Assembly: GCA_001465935.1 (NCBI GenBank)
Contig: LNKV01000002.1
Location: 744,001-808,000 of the forward strand
From: Clarireedia homoeocarpa
Lineage: Eukaryota; Ascomycota; Leotiomycetes; Helotiales; Rutstroemiaceae
Reading direction: 5' to 3'
Length of the DNA stretch: 64,000 bases
How positions within the stretch are numbered: the first letter of the stretch is position 1; each line of letters starts with the position of its first letter. Of this stretch, positions 22,562-34,297 are shown piece by piece. Below the pieces are notes generated by a model. It worked only from the letters and a program-made list of their open reading frames with translations, had not been told where the DNA came from and ran no database searches. The translations under genes were made by a program, and so were the position numbers.

Positions 22562-22972
22562 GGGTTTTGCTAATCGACCGCCGATTTTTACTGATCGACC
22601 GCGGACCTACCCTTATCCTTATGTATGCTACATCGGAATGCATAATTTTACTATGGTGCACCCACCAAGATTGAATGCTCAGTAATGTCACAGTCAATTA
22701 TTGTAGCAAAAAAGTGTCACGATTTAGATAGCTGAAGTCGGAAGTACCAAAATCATAGAAAACCTCAAGAAGCCGCCCGGGGCTCCCATTGCGTCTCTAT
22801 CTCCCTATCAGCATCTTGACTAGTATATCTTCAAATCTTATTATCTTGGATGCAACGACTATATGAAAAGTTACATTACTAAGCATTCAATTTGGGTGAA
22901 TGCACCATAGTAAAATTATGTATTCCGATGTAGTATGCATAAGGGTAGGTCCGCGGTCGATTAGCAAAATCC
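22562..22972. repeat. Fold-back (long inverted repeat) element
   Basis: Left arm 22562-22688 and right arm 22872-22972 are imperfect inverted copies. The outer ends read TTTTGCTAATCGACCGC against GCGGTCGATTAGCAAAA. The arms continue through GGACCTACCCTTAT, CATCGGAAT and AATTTTACTATGGTGCA before ending at AGTAATGT. The left arm holds a ~21-bp insertion that repeats GATCGACCGC. A ~180-bp centre separates the arms. It looks like a MITE/foldback element; target duplications are not clear (TA possible). It begins 15 bp after the HET gene stop, so it may lie in its 3' UTR. Confidence 0.75.
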
Positions 22973-25900
22973 TAATTAAACGGTCGGCCCCTTTACGTTG
23001 CTCCGTGAGGAAGTAGAGAATATTGAACGGACGCCCCGGGACTGAATTGAGAATCTGGGTCTGGGTCTGGGTCTGGGATTCGTCAACCAAGCTCGGTTGG
23101 CGGGATTGCGGGTTATTAATTTCCGAGATTGGGGGGGGCGTGATGGATAGGGACAGACGGATACAGAGAAATGGTTCGAGAAGGGAAGGAAGAAGAGAAG
23201 GAAGAAGAGGTACGGAGGGAAGATGTGGAGAATTGTCTGTCTGAGCGACTCGCATCGCATCATGCAAGATGCACTGAGCACCCAACATCAACATGAGGGG
23301 AAAGGGAAGAATACTTTGTACAGCAGAAAAGGAAGACGGACGGGAATGTACCAATCCAATTGGGATAGATATGTGGTTCCTGATTGGGATTTCAAGAAAC
23401 CTGATGCGGAGAGGGCTTCATAGTTTGTAGAAGCACAGCAACAAGGGATAGACGGGATGAATGTCCCGAAGACGTTACACTTGTACAGAACGGACGAGTA
23501 CATGTACATGTGGAGGGTAAGGGTCAGTCGGGTAAGGGTCAGTCAGGTCAGGGTCAAGAAGCGAGGGTGTTTGTAGGGAGGCACGGGAGGGCATTGCGAT
23601 GGAGAGAGGAGGAGAAGATGGGATGAGGGAATAAAACAAGTAAGAACAACAAGGCGCAATTGAGGCTTAAACAGACATAATGCAATCCAAACGGCCTCTT
23701 CTCTTTCTCTTCGTATTCCCAGAGTTTGAATCATCGTACGGCAGCAAGCTTTGGGTAGGGTAGGTGAGCTGCATGCTTAGCTTGGAGACTATTGACGTCG
23801 GTTGGTTTGGGATGGGATGGGATGGGATGGGAAGATTTGGATCTGCATTTGAGGGGAGTGGTATTTGGAGGTTAATATAGCCTCTGCTATCTTTGGGGCC
23901 GATGGATAAGGGAAAAGGGCTGAGGGTCGAGGGTTTGGAGATCGAAAGAGCGAGTTGACTTGGAGCGCGAGTAGAAGAAGAGGGGGGAAGTCATGTTTTG
24001 TTGTTTTGTTATATACGGGGATATAATATAATACAATACATCATCGTCATCACCGTCATCACCATCATCACCAAAAAAGATGCTGAAACCGTGAAATCAA
24101 CCAGGTCCTGTATGCTACTGCTGTATGCTACTGTATGCTACTGTATACTACTTACTACTTTGTATATACTACTGTTGTACCCCCAACAGCAGGAATAGCT
24201 GGCCCAGAAGGAAATCGATTCGAATGCTACCTGCCCCCAACGCACCAATAATCATAATTTATGGGAATTCTTAACCTTAGCACACACACACACACACGCA
24301 CACGCACGCACACGCACATATTCCCTTGCCTTGCGAACCTTGGTATGGCAAATTCGACCGCATTTAAATTATCCATTAGTCTTCTGCTTCTGCTTCTCCT
24401 GTCTGACCATCTTCTCTAATGTAAACTTGCAAGCTTCCGTCCACACAACCGGCTTTCATTGAACTGGACCGAGAGCATTATATACCTCTCACGCCGACGT
24501 CGTCCTCAACATCGATCAATTTGCGATCCTCACTCTCGCGCTGCCCACCCCGACCCCTTCGCCTGCATCCAAGTTACATGTCGAGTTTCATTCTTACTTG
24601 CAGCTGCGTACAAGACGATACGAAGTGGCGCGGCGTTCGATACGACCTCGACTGAACTGCGTGCCACAGGATCGTACCACCAATCCCACCGCCGTACAAG
24701 TCCACAATCAATCTTATCGATTATCTTGGTGCTTGTGCCTGTAACCCGTACCTTTACGAAGTATACATTTGCAGATCCAAATTCGAGTCGCTCCACCAAT
24801 ATCCATCCCCGACTTGGCTCTGGGTGTAGTCTTGTCTTGCTACGGTTACGGTTACGGTTACGGTGTCGGGCGGTCGGTCGGTCATCCAACTCAAAACTCA
24901 GCCACGACAATTCGGCCCATCACATGTACCATTTTTCGATGCGGCCGTGAAGAAAAAAAAGCATCCAAAAGAGGCGCAAAGACGTGAAGGCCGAGAAAGA
25001 GAAAGAGAAAGAGAAGAGAGAAGAGAGAGATAAAGATAAAACAAAATAAAAATAAACATAAAGGTGACCGGGTACTTGCTGTGCAGGGCAGGGCAGAGCA
25101 GGGCAGAGCAGGGCACAGCAACTTACTAATAAGTAGTAAGACTTTCATTTCAGCCTGAGTGAGAAGGAACCCGCAGACACGCAGACACGCAGAGACGCAG
25201 AGCACAACAGAGGGAAATTGTCTTACTCTTTCTTACTCCCGAGAAAAACTTTCGCCTATACGACCAGTCACCAGTCACGAGTCACCACTCACCACTCACC
25301 ACTCAACCACTCACCACTCAATTCGACCAATCGACCCAGTCGCTCTTCTCTCCCACTCACACCACCAGCAAGAACACGCCCACTTGCGCCATCAAGAATC
25401 CTCTCTTTTCCTATTCGTGACCGAAATCCACCGAAATTCCCCAGAAGCCAAACCCCCAAACGCCGGCCAGAAAGAGAGAGAAAGCAAGAAAAAAATATTA
25501 ATAATAATTAAAACAATAATTCCACCACTATCCCTTCGCTCGTTGTTTTCCTTGCCATCTTACCCATCTTACCCATCTTCAAAGTCACCAGACAAATTCT
25601 CAACCTCCCGTGAGATTGAGATTATTGCCCAGACGGCCTTCTCTTTTCTTCTTCTCTTTCTTCGTCTCGAGGACGCATTCGATTGCAGTTTTCCCACTCA
25701 GTACGGCGATTACTCTTCTACGACATTTTCTGCGACGTGTCGAAACTCACCTTTTCCCCATTTCGAATAATCAAAGCGCTCGCGACCAGCAATTAATCCA
25801 CAAGCCTATCCTGCTTTCGTCGATCTTTATCCCATCAATCCACAGAAGACCCAGTTCGTCGGCCTTTCCCTTACAACTCGAAACTTGGAAGCCTCTGTCG

Positions 25901-26006
25901 TTGTTGTCGCGCATCTGTTTTTAACTTGCAGTAAGGAATTTTGGCTCCGAGGTACGATCTTCTTTCCCCCCAATAATTCCTTCTTCTTCTCCGTCGCCTG
26001 GTGCAG
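22973..26006. other. Long low-complexity spacer and 5' leader
   Basis: No gene is supported in 3 kb. Present are GGGTCT (~23045-23075), GGGAT (~23812-23832), CA/CG (~24281-24318), GGTTAC (~24842-24860), GCAGG/GCAGA (~25083-25120) and ACCACTC (~25280-25318) repeats. The CT-rich section 25300-25990 is the probable promoter and long 5' UTR of the next gene. Open frames across it have biased composition and no domains. Confidence 0.55.
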
Positions 26007-27401
26007 ATGGATGTGTCCGATTATGTATCTTCAATGGCTAACATGTCGTCGCATAGAAAGCCGAGGGGGATTCTTAAAAGACAATTCACCATGTCTAACT
26101 CTACAAGTACGGCCACCAGTGCGCGTATTACTACATCCTCTGCTGCAGTTCCTTCGGTGACGTCGAGCTCTATCGATTCGTCGCCCACTGCTGATTCGTC
26201 AACGAGTGCAATTGCTAACACAAGTCCTTCATCTACAGTCACAACTGCTGATATTACTACCGCCCAACCTACTCCTCCTACAACAATTCAGACCAGCCCT
26301 TCAACTACACAACAAACTCCAACAACAACCATAGAAAATACCCCAACTACAACTTCACCCACCGCCCCAGTGACGACTCAGCCAACGTCAACGACACCCC
26401 AAACTACACCTACACCTACAACAGCAAACGAAGCTTCCACATCGGATGCCGTAATTGTGTCTATTGTCACTGTTACTCCGACTGATGGCGCATCATCTGG
26501 ACAAGTCACCACTAAATATATCACATCGACACAAAGTCAACACGTCGGAACAAGTGCCTCATCATCTACCTCATCATCGTCCACAGCCTCCGGAACAGCC
26601 GGACTTGTCAGCTCGACAAGCAAGAGCACAAACAGTGGAAGCCTAGGCAGCGGGGGAACAATTGCTATCGCTGTAGTAGTACCTATCGTAGCTGTCGCCG
26701 CATTAATTGCTGCAGGTCTCTTCTTCTGGCGAAGACGTAAGCAACGCAAGGATGCCGAAGAGTTAAGGAGGAAAGAAGTGGAAGAATATGGCTACAACCC
26801 GAACAACGATCCTACATTACCATCGGTAGCGGGAGGAAGCGATGGACCATTTGAAATGCGTGAGGAAGAATCCGGATATCGTGGATGGGGAACTACAGCT
26901 ATAGCATCATCGGGCCGAAAAGCGTCAACAACACTATCTGGTGGTCCGTCCGCAGGTGGAATCGGTATGGCTTACTCGGACGCAAACTCGCCGACACATG
27001 CACTTTCCGACACGCGATCCGACAATCCTTTAGTCGAAAATCACGAAGATGGAGGAATGGGAGCAATGGGACCATCTACGGGAGGAAATCGTGATATCAA
27101 CCGTGGACCATCCAACGCTTCATCATCATACAGTGCAGCTAACAGATCCGATGGTTCTGGTGATGGCTCAGGTGGATATGGTGGAAATGGACAATATTAC
27201 GGCGCAGATCAATATGGAGGTGCAGATCAATATGGAGGCGGAAATCCTTATACCGATACACCATATGGTAGCCCACCAACAAACCGGGCTGAAGTCTCAG
27301 GTCAACCAGTCATTCGCGATGTTTCGGCACGAAGAAATACTCGAATAGAGAACCCATCACATTACCCACAGCAAAGCGCCGGTATTTCGCAAAACTTTTA
27401 A
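26007..27401 (+). CDS. Ser/Thr-rich single-pass membrane protein (Mid2/Wsc-like layout)
   Basis: Single exon from ATG 26007, 464 aa. Residues ~30-215 are an almost pure Ser/Thr/Pro tract (many TTT, PTT and STS runs), typical of an O-mannosylated ectodomain. One transmembrane helix follows (~218-241, AIAVVVPIVAVAALIAAGLF) with a strong stop-transfer signal WRRRKQRK. The ~220-residue cytoplasmic tail is Gly/Ser/Asn-rich with YGGADQYGG repeats. The layout resembles fungal cell-wall stress sensors, but there is no Cys-rich WSC domain and no obvious N-terminal signal peptide. The helix may therefore act as a reverse signal anchor, or an upstream exon may be missing: a CAG acceptor-like sequence directly precedes the ATG. 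The exact function is unknown. Confidence 0.82.
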   Translation: MDVSDYVSSMANMSSHRKPRGILKRQFTMSNSTSTATSARITTSSAAVPSVTSSSIDSSPTADSSTSAIANTSPSSTVTTADITTAQPTPPTTIQTSPSTTQQTPTTTIENTPTTTSPTAPVTTQPTSTTPQTTPTPTTANEASTSDAVIVSIVTVTPTDGASSGQVTTKYITSTQSQHVGTSASSSTSSSSTASGTAGLVSSTSKSTNSGSLGSGGTIAIAVVVPIVAVAALIAAGLFFWRRRKQRKDAEELRRKEVEEYGYNPNNDPTLPSVAGGSDGPFEMREEESGYRGWGTTAIASSGRKASTTLSGGPSAGGIGMAYSDANSPTHALSDTRSDNPLVENHEDGGMGAMGPSTGGNRDINRGPSNASSSYSAANRSDGSGDGSGGYGGNGQYYGADQYGGADQYGGGNPYTDTPYGSPPTNRAEVSGQPVIRDVSARRNTRIENPSHYPQQSAGISQNF

Positions 27402-29579
27402 ATGAAATTAAGAGAAGAAAAAAAAAATTTGCATACATACATACATATATGAAGCGATGATGTAAATTTGCATCAAAATAATTATTTTCATTTCATTAAA
27501 GCAACAAAAAGTTTTCAATTCGGATACCTGAGCTGGACGAGATGTATAGATAGATGAATGGAAGAGAATCTCTTCGCCCCCGAGTTTTTTAATAGACATG
27601 GAATGGAATGGATGAATTGGGGATGGATGACTTTGGTTTGGGAATCTCGAGGGGTAAATTTCTCTCTTCTTTGTCTCCGCACTCTCTCGCTCTTGTTCTC
27701 CCTTGTAGTCATATTATATCCACAATACCATTATGGGGTTTTAGTTGGGCGTATTTTTTTCTGATTGTCTGACGGGTTGTGGTGGTGAGGGTGATGGCAC
27801 AAGCTGTACTCTTTTAACTCGGTTTTCTTTTCTTTCACTGTTGAAGTTTCTCTTTCACATTTTTTTTTGGAGAGGAGGGGGGTGAATGGAGATAGGATGA
27901 GAGTGGATGTGATGGAGTGAGAGAGGGGTTGTGGGGAAAGTAAGTGGATTGTTGATGGTTGATAGTTGATGGTTGATGGTTCGTATCTGAGGAAGAGGAG
28001 TGTGGCTTGGAGGGCAGTAATACCAATGGTTAGGATGATTGAGAGAGGATGTATGGGGATGAAAGGAGAGAGCAGATCTTTTGGGTGTATTTAGAAAGTA
28101 TGAGGGCAGGGTGGTTGGATGGAAAGGATGGGAGGGCGTAGGAGGAGGAAGAGGAAGGGGAATAATGAATGGGGCAGGCGAGCAGGAAGGAGGGGGTACT
28201 GGAAGAGGTGAAGAGAAGAGAGGAGATTTAAATAGATAGGAATGGAATTTTCAAAAAGTGGAATGAAACTTGAATTCGATGATTGCTCGCTGTCTACGTT
28301 TTCCTTCCTTATCCCGAATGTGAAAAGGGGGATGTACCGTGAGGGAAAGAAACTAGAGATAGACGGTAGGCAATGAGAAGCTTGTGTGTTTGTTTGTTTG
28401 TTCATAGGATCCTACTAGGGGATACTGGGGAGAGAGTCGTCGGACTTGTACTCCTGATGATGATAGTATGTTCGTATTCTAACAAGCAAGATGCTTTGAG
28501 TATATTTTTCATCTACTCGTATATGACAACGACTTCATATAGCATCCTGCTTTGGATAGAAAGGTAAAGAGAGACCATGGGAAGATAGAGCGCTTGCTGA
28601 AGAGATATATACCCCTTTGACCGTCCAAACCTTGAGCCCGCATTAATATAAGGTGGGATAGTTGCTTACTTATAGCAGTCAAGAAGATATGTAGATGATT
28701 GTAGTGCTTTCTCGGCCACATCTGGGAAATGACGACAAGAGGAACTAACTATCTGCAAGTATCATGAATATGCTCGAGCGTCACATCACATCACATCACA
28801 TCATATACCTCCACCACTCACTCCACTCCGCAGTTCGTTTTGCTATAAGCCTCCGGATGTGAGTTTACATAGTTATATGTATATCACATGTAGTTAGTTC
28901 CCTCTCTACAAGATAAAAAGTGAAAGATTCCTCGTCGAGGAAACCGGTCTGCATCGTTAAGACAGCAACAGCAACAGCACGACTGTTGTTTTGGTAATCG
29001 GATCGGCTCACTCTCTCCACTCTTTCTCCTCCTCTTCTTCTATATTGTATCGTTTAACGGTAGATATGATCTGATAGCCAAGCAACCCAAAGCAAAATTA
29101 CCTAATATAGTCAAAAGATCCCGAGCTCCCTATGGATGGGGCAATGCCGATGTCCTCCGAGCATGCTGGAAATGTCGTCGGAAAAGGTCATGGCTCTTGT
29201 GCTTTTCTTGCTGATTGCTAGCTAATGCTTGACAAATTGCTGGTTCGGATTAAGTCAGTTGCACAAATGAATTTGTTTGGTCTTACCCCACAGAGAAAAA
29301 CGATATTTTCGACGGGAGAGCGCATAGCATCGAATACTGTCATACATCATACATATATTCATTCGATGGATAGATCCGAGCTAAGTCCGATGCGGAGCTA
29401 AGTTGGGTGGGTGGGAGAGAGAGAGCTTAAAATGAAATTGTTACCCCTCCTTTTGCGAACGCATTTTATTCATACTTCTTCATATCTATACCCACGACAC
29501 GATATTCTCTTTGGATATTGATTTGGATACTAAAGTATTATACTGTTCAGCCAACGGAAAAACTTATTACGAAGGAGCA
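27402..29579. other. Spacer between membrane protein and SFA1
   Basis: No gene recognised. It contains GATAGTTGATGGTTGATGG-type tandem sequence (~27950-27985) and CACAT repeats (~28786-28805). ~29400-29579 is the SFA1 promoter. Confidence 0.5.
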
Positions 29580-31350
29580 ATGGCAGATACTGTAGGAAAG
29601 GTATGTTTTTCTCTTCTGTTGTCCTGCGAGGTTTTCCCCCCCACCCACTATGGATGAAGGAAGTGGTTGCGTCATGCATCAAACAAAGCCGCAAAAATAT
29701 GGAAAGTGCGTAATACGAACGGATAGATGTGCTGACTTTTGTGGTTTTTGAATAGACGATTACTTGCAAGGTTAGTTCTCACCCCGCAGGAAGCAGTTGT
29801 AGAGGGAGAAGCTCGAATGGGATAATAACGAGGAGACTCACAGGCGGCGGTGGCTTGGGATGCGGGGCAGGAATTGAGTATTGAGGATATTGAGGTTGCG
29901 CCTCCAAAGGCGCATGAAGTGCGGATTGAGATTCACTATACGGGTGTTTGTCATACTGGTAGGTTGCTTTTGTTTATGTGGAGGGAGGTGGCGTCGGGGA
30001 AGGAGCGAGGGGATTGGGGAGCAGAGAGATGAGGCGGGAATGCGCTCCGAGAGGATGAATCAAAGAGGAGATGAGAATGTGAGCTGATGAGAATAACGCA
30101 GATGCATATACACTTTCTGGTAAAGACCCGGAGGGTGCTTTCCCCATTGTTCTTGGACACGAGGGTGCTGGTATTGTTGAATCAGTTGGAGAGGGCGTAA
30201 CATCTGTTAAGCCTGGAGATTATGTCGTTGCACTCTAGTATGTTCTCACTCCAATCTTTCCATTCATGCAGCACTCAAAAGTTCTCCCCCAATTCACCAG
30301 CCCTTGAATAACACCGCTAACACCAGTCAGCACCCCGGAATGTAGAGAGTGTAAATTCTGTAAATCTGGCAAAACCAACCTTTGCGGTAAGATTCGCGCT
30401 ACTCAAGGTCGCGGTGTCATGCCAGATGGTACTTCGCGCTTCAAGTGCAAGGGCAAGGATCTTCTCCACTTCATGGGAACATCCACCTTCTCCCAATACA
30501 CTGTAGTAGCCGATATCTCCGTCGTTGCCATCACCAAAGATGCTCCTATGGACCGAACCTGTCTTCTCGGATGTGGTATCACAACCGGATACGGCGCGGC
30601 TGTTGAGACCGCCAAAGTCGAAGAAGGGTCCACCGTTGCTGTATTCGGTGCCGGATGTGTTGGTCTCAGTGTAGTACAAGGAGCAGTTCAAAATAAGGCC
30701 TCGAAGATTATCGTTGTGGACTTGAACCCCTCGAAGAAGGAATGGGCAGAGAAGTTCGGAGCGACGGATTTCGTTAACCCGAGTGAGTTGAAGGACCAAA
30801 GCATTCAAGAGAAGTTGATTGAAATGACGGATGGTGGATGTGATTACACTTTTGACTGCACGGGTAATGTTGGAGTTATGCGAGCTGCTTTGGAGGCTTG
30901 TCATAAGGGTTGGGGTCAGAGTATTGTTATTGGTGTTGCAGCTGCTGGACAGGAGATCAGCACGAGACGTATGTTTACTTGCTCTCCTTCTCTTCACTTC
31001 CCTTCCTCTCTCTTGCTCTCCTTCTCTTCACTTCCCTTCTTCTCTCTTGATCTCCTTCCCTTCATTCCCCCTACTCCCCGAGCACTTCTTTCTCTTAGAC
31101 AGAGTTCGAACAACAAACTAACACCAAACCAGCATTCCAACTCGTCACTGGTCGTGTCTGGAAAGGTTGCGCCTTTGGTGGTATCAAAGGTCGCTCTCAA
31201 CTACCCACACTCGTCGATGATTACATGAAAGGAAAACTCAAGGTCGACGAATTCATCACTCATCGCCAGCCATTGAAGAATATCAACCAAGCTTTCGATG
31301 ATATGAAGATGGGTGATTGCATTAGATGTGTAGTGGATATGAGAGCGTGA
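29580..31350 (+). CDS. SFA1: Class III alcohol dehydrogenase / S-(hydroxymethyl)glutathione dehydrogenase
   Basis: Six exons: 29580-29600, 29756-29770, 29844-29958, 30102-30237, 30331-30968 and 31133-31350. They join to 380 aa, the usual length. All donors and acceptors are GT-AG and phase is kept. The product oxidises S-hydroxymethylglutathione (formaldehyde adduct) with NAD and reduces S-nitrosoglutathione. Visible are the catalytic-zinc ligands (GVCHTDAYTLSG, GHEGAG), the structural-zinc lobe TPECRECKFCKSGKTNLC, the Rossmann Gly-rich loop (VFGAGCVGLSVVQGA) and the class III end (GDCIRCVVDMRA). The first two exons are only 21 and 15 nt, encoding MADTVGK and TITCK. It is a cytosolic housekeeping detoxification enzyme. 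Confidence 0.97.
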
Positions 31351-31904
31351 CTGGGAGATGGGAATAAAAGTGAAAAAGAGAGGGCGAGATTGTAAACGGA
31401 TGATGGATAGGGCGAGATTCGCAGGATGGTGCCAATAGTATTTGTGTAGCGATAGTGGCGTTGTGGTGGTTGAGGACTAGGGCGGGTGCGTGTGCGTGTG
31501 CGTCTCTGTATGAGATGGAAAAAGTAAAGGATAAGAAATGAATAACTTATGATAATGGAGAGTATGAACCTACTTGGAAATCAGTCCGGAAGTCGAATTA
31601 ACTGAGGAACTAACTGACTTGAGTTTGAGAAAGATATCATATCATATCATATCACACATAACGCACAATTAATTGTCCCTATTCACAAAGATCTTCTTCC
31701 TCCATCTTCCCTTCCCTTCCCTTCCCTTCATGTATGTATGTAGCAGTAGCTACTAACTAGCTAGTCGGTAACCCAACTTAATCATACATACATACATACA
31801 TACATACAATGAAACCAAGTCAACTCACACTCACACTCACACTCACACTCACACTCACACTCACAAAAGTAACCAAGTTGTTATAAAAAAATAAAATAGA
31901 TAGA

Positions 31905-31965
<61 letters not shown>

Positions 31966-32226
31966 ACAACAGTACATACACATCTCAAGACCTTTGATCA
32001 AGTGAGATTTAGGATTTAGGATTCGGAACTTGAAGATTCGGATGCTGTAGATGGAGATGGAGATGGAGATGGAGATGGAGATGGAGATGGAGATGGAGAT
32101 GGAGATGGAGATGGAGATGGAGATGGAGATGTAGAAGTTGGGCAGGCATTTGAGACCTTCTGCGGGGAAAATTTTTTTTGGTGAAAATTTGGTGCATTTG
32201 TTATTTGGGTGAGGAGGAGGGTTTGG

Positions 32227-32275
<49 letters not shown>

Positions 32276-32682
32276 ATATGTATGTATATGTGTATGTATG
32301 TATGTATGTATGTATGTATATGTGTATATGTGACGTGTCTGATATACTACAATATACCCCCAACTACTCCAGCGCCTCTCCGAATTCCATCTAGATCTAC
32401 CCGGCTAGTCGGCTCGGCTGGGCTCGGCTGTCTGTCTGTTTGTCTGCCTGTATATTCAACTCCAGGGTTGTGTATGGTATGGGATATAGATCGATTCCCT
32501 AACGCCATCTTACCACATCAGTTCCTAACCCTATCCCTCAAACCCTCTTCCCTCTGATTCCCAACTCCTATCCCTAGCCCAAGGGACCCATTCCTAACCC
32601 AATTAATTGTACGCCATCCCAAACCCAGCCCAGTTGTAAAACCCACAACAAAAATCTCGCAAAAAGCAAATCATACATCACT
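31351..32682. repeat. Cluster of microsatellites
   Basis: No gene. Arrays in order: ATATC (~31634-31652), CTTCC (~31707-31727), CATA (~31785-31806), CTCACA (~31824-31865), CA (~31908-31962), GGAGAT (~32052-32131) and TA/TG/TATG mixtures (~32228-32335). The GGAGAT array creates long open frames of alternating residues on both strands, which are not genes. Confidence 0.85.
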
Positions 32683-34297
32683 CTACTTTTCATCCTCGCC
32701 TCCCTCGCTTCGAACCTCATACTTCCGCTTCACCATCCTCACCCACCTTCTCCTTCTCCATTCTCCTCTCCGCCCTTCCCAACTACCATCCGCATCGGTG
32801 CCTTCTTCCCAACTTATCGTTAAGCCGCGTTTTCCAGTTGCTTTGCTAATGCTGCCATTCCAGTTTCCGTTATCACCCCCACTTCCCTCACCCGCAGCAT
32901 CCCCATTCCCATCCCCTTCATACCTAATATCATAAACCCACCTCTCGCCTTCCGTCTCCACCTCCACACCTGTGATAATCCTCTCCTCCACCCACTCCCT
33001 ACTCCATAAATCCAACACCCACTTCTTCTCGCTCCACACCCACCCGCGCGGCGCCTGTACATCCTCGAAAAACCGGCATCCGACCGGCCTACCGTTGCCG
33101 CCTGCATCCATGCGCATGCTGCTGAGCGGATCATACGGCGAGCTGCTGAACAGCCAGTGTTCCCACTCGCCCGCGCGGGACCGGTGCTGTAGCTCGAAGA
33201 TCTCGACTTCGCGCGTCTCGGGCGAGGAGTCGAGGATGATATCGTTGTCGATGAAGGACTGTATTTTTGAGGCTAAGGGCGCGCTACGCGGACGAATGAC
33301 AGTGTCGTGCGTGGTGAGCATTTGGCGCTGGATGGTGGGGTGGCCGAGCGAGGTGATGGTCCAGCCAATGGTGAGGAAGATAAAGCGCCAGGGCATGAGG
33401 TGCGAGGCTATGAACATGAAGGCAGCGGTGACGACGACGAAGAGGAAAAGTGTGGAGGAGAGGGGCTCATTGGAGAAGTTTGTTGAGGGGAGGAGGATCG
33501 AGAGGACTTGGTCGTGCAGGCGCGAGAAGTCTTCCATGCAGTTTTGGAGGTCACGCATGTTGCGGAAGAAATCCTTTGAGAGCTCTTTTACGGGCTTCAC
33601 GGTTGGTGCGGGCGCGAGCGGTGGGCCGCGGGTGGAATAGGTGTAGGTGTCTGTGGATATGGTTGTGGGTGGAGCGGGGTGCCGCGCGATGAAGGAGGGG
33701 ATGAGGATGGCGAGAATGAGGATGGCAAGAGGGAGGACGGTGAGGAGGTATGGATCGAGACAGACGAATGTGTAGACGGCGAGGAATGAGAGGGTGTGGG
33801 ACCATTGTTTCCAGCTTAGCAGTCGTATTACTTTGGCTTGGAAGACGAAAACGACGCCAATTCGAGCGTTGAATCGGCGGAAATTGTTCGACATGGTGGT
33901 GATGTTGAAGGCGGGTCTTTCGACGAAGTTTGTAGGGGTAGCGGCATCGGGGCGGTTTTGGCTGGGGTCTTCGAGGGGGATAACTTGTTGTAATAGTCTG
34001 GTATTGTTAGTAGATGTTCTATCCAAAGGGTATAAACTGTGAATGCGCATACTTTTCCAAAAGTCGATCCTGCACAGAAGCTGAGGTCGCAGAAGCTTTG
34101 TCTTGTGCCTTTTTGATGTTCTCCTTCAGGGCAGACTGGTGTCTTCTGAAACGCTGTCGCGCTCCTTCTTTCTGTGTTGGGTCATTGTTGTCCGGTAGAC
34201 TTTCGAGTTCGTCGGCATGTCCGTCAGCAGGATCAATCCGTATCACCGGTACAGGATCATCACGGTTGACGAACGCATCTACCGTGAACTCATCCAT
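32683..34297 (-). CDS. PEX24/PEX28-32 family peroxisomal membrane peroxin
   Basis: Two exons, 34297-34053 and 33997-32683, with a 55-bp intron (GTATGC...CCAG), give 519 aa. The N-terminus is acidic, then contains an Arg/Lys-rich stretch. The Pex24p region follows with hydrophobic segments at ~120-165 (SFLAVYTFVCLDPYLL and the next helix) and ~245-285 (LFLFVVVTAAFMFIA, IFLTIGWTITSL). The C-terminal half has a dysferlin-type N block (FELQHRSRAGEWEHWLF) and C block (APRGWVWSEKKWVLDLWS). In yeasts these proteins sit at ER-peroxisome contacts and set peroxisome number and size. A Gly/Asp-rich insert precedes the basic tail. Which paralogue (Pex23/30/31 or Pex24/28/29) it is cannot be decided. Confidence 0.9.

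Noticed and set aside
22887..23354. 155-codon frame on the minus strand
   Set aside because: It covers the fold-back arm and low-complexity DNA, has biased composition and no domain.
23521..23560. GGGTCAG/GGGTAAG tandem resembling telomeric repeat
   Set aside because: The units do not match TTAGGG and the array is short and irregular.
24459..25770. Long open frames on both strands
   Set aside because: They are Ser/His/Arg-rich products of CT-rich leader DNA with no family match; better read as promoter and 5' UTR.
32009..32363. Frames with alternating His-Leu or Ser-Pro residues
   Set aside because: They are pure translations of the GGAGAT and TA/TG microsatellites.
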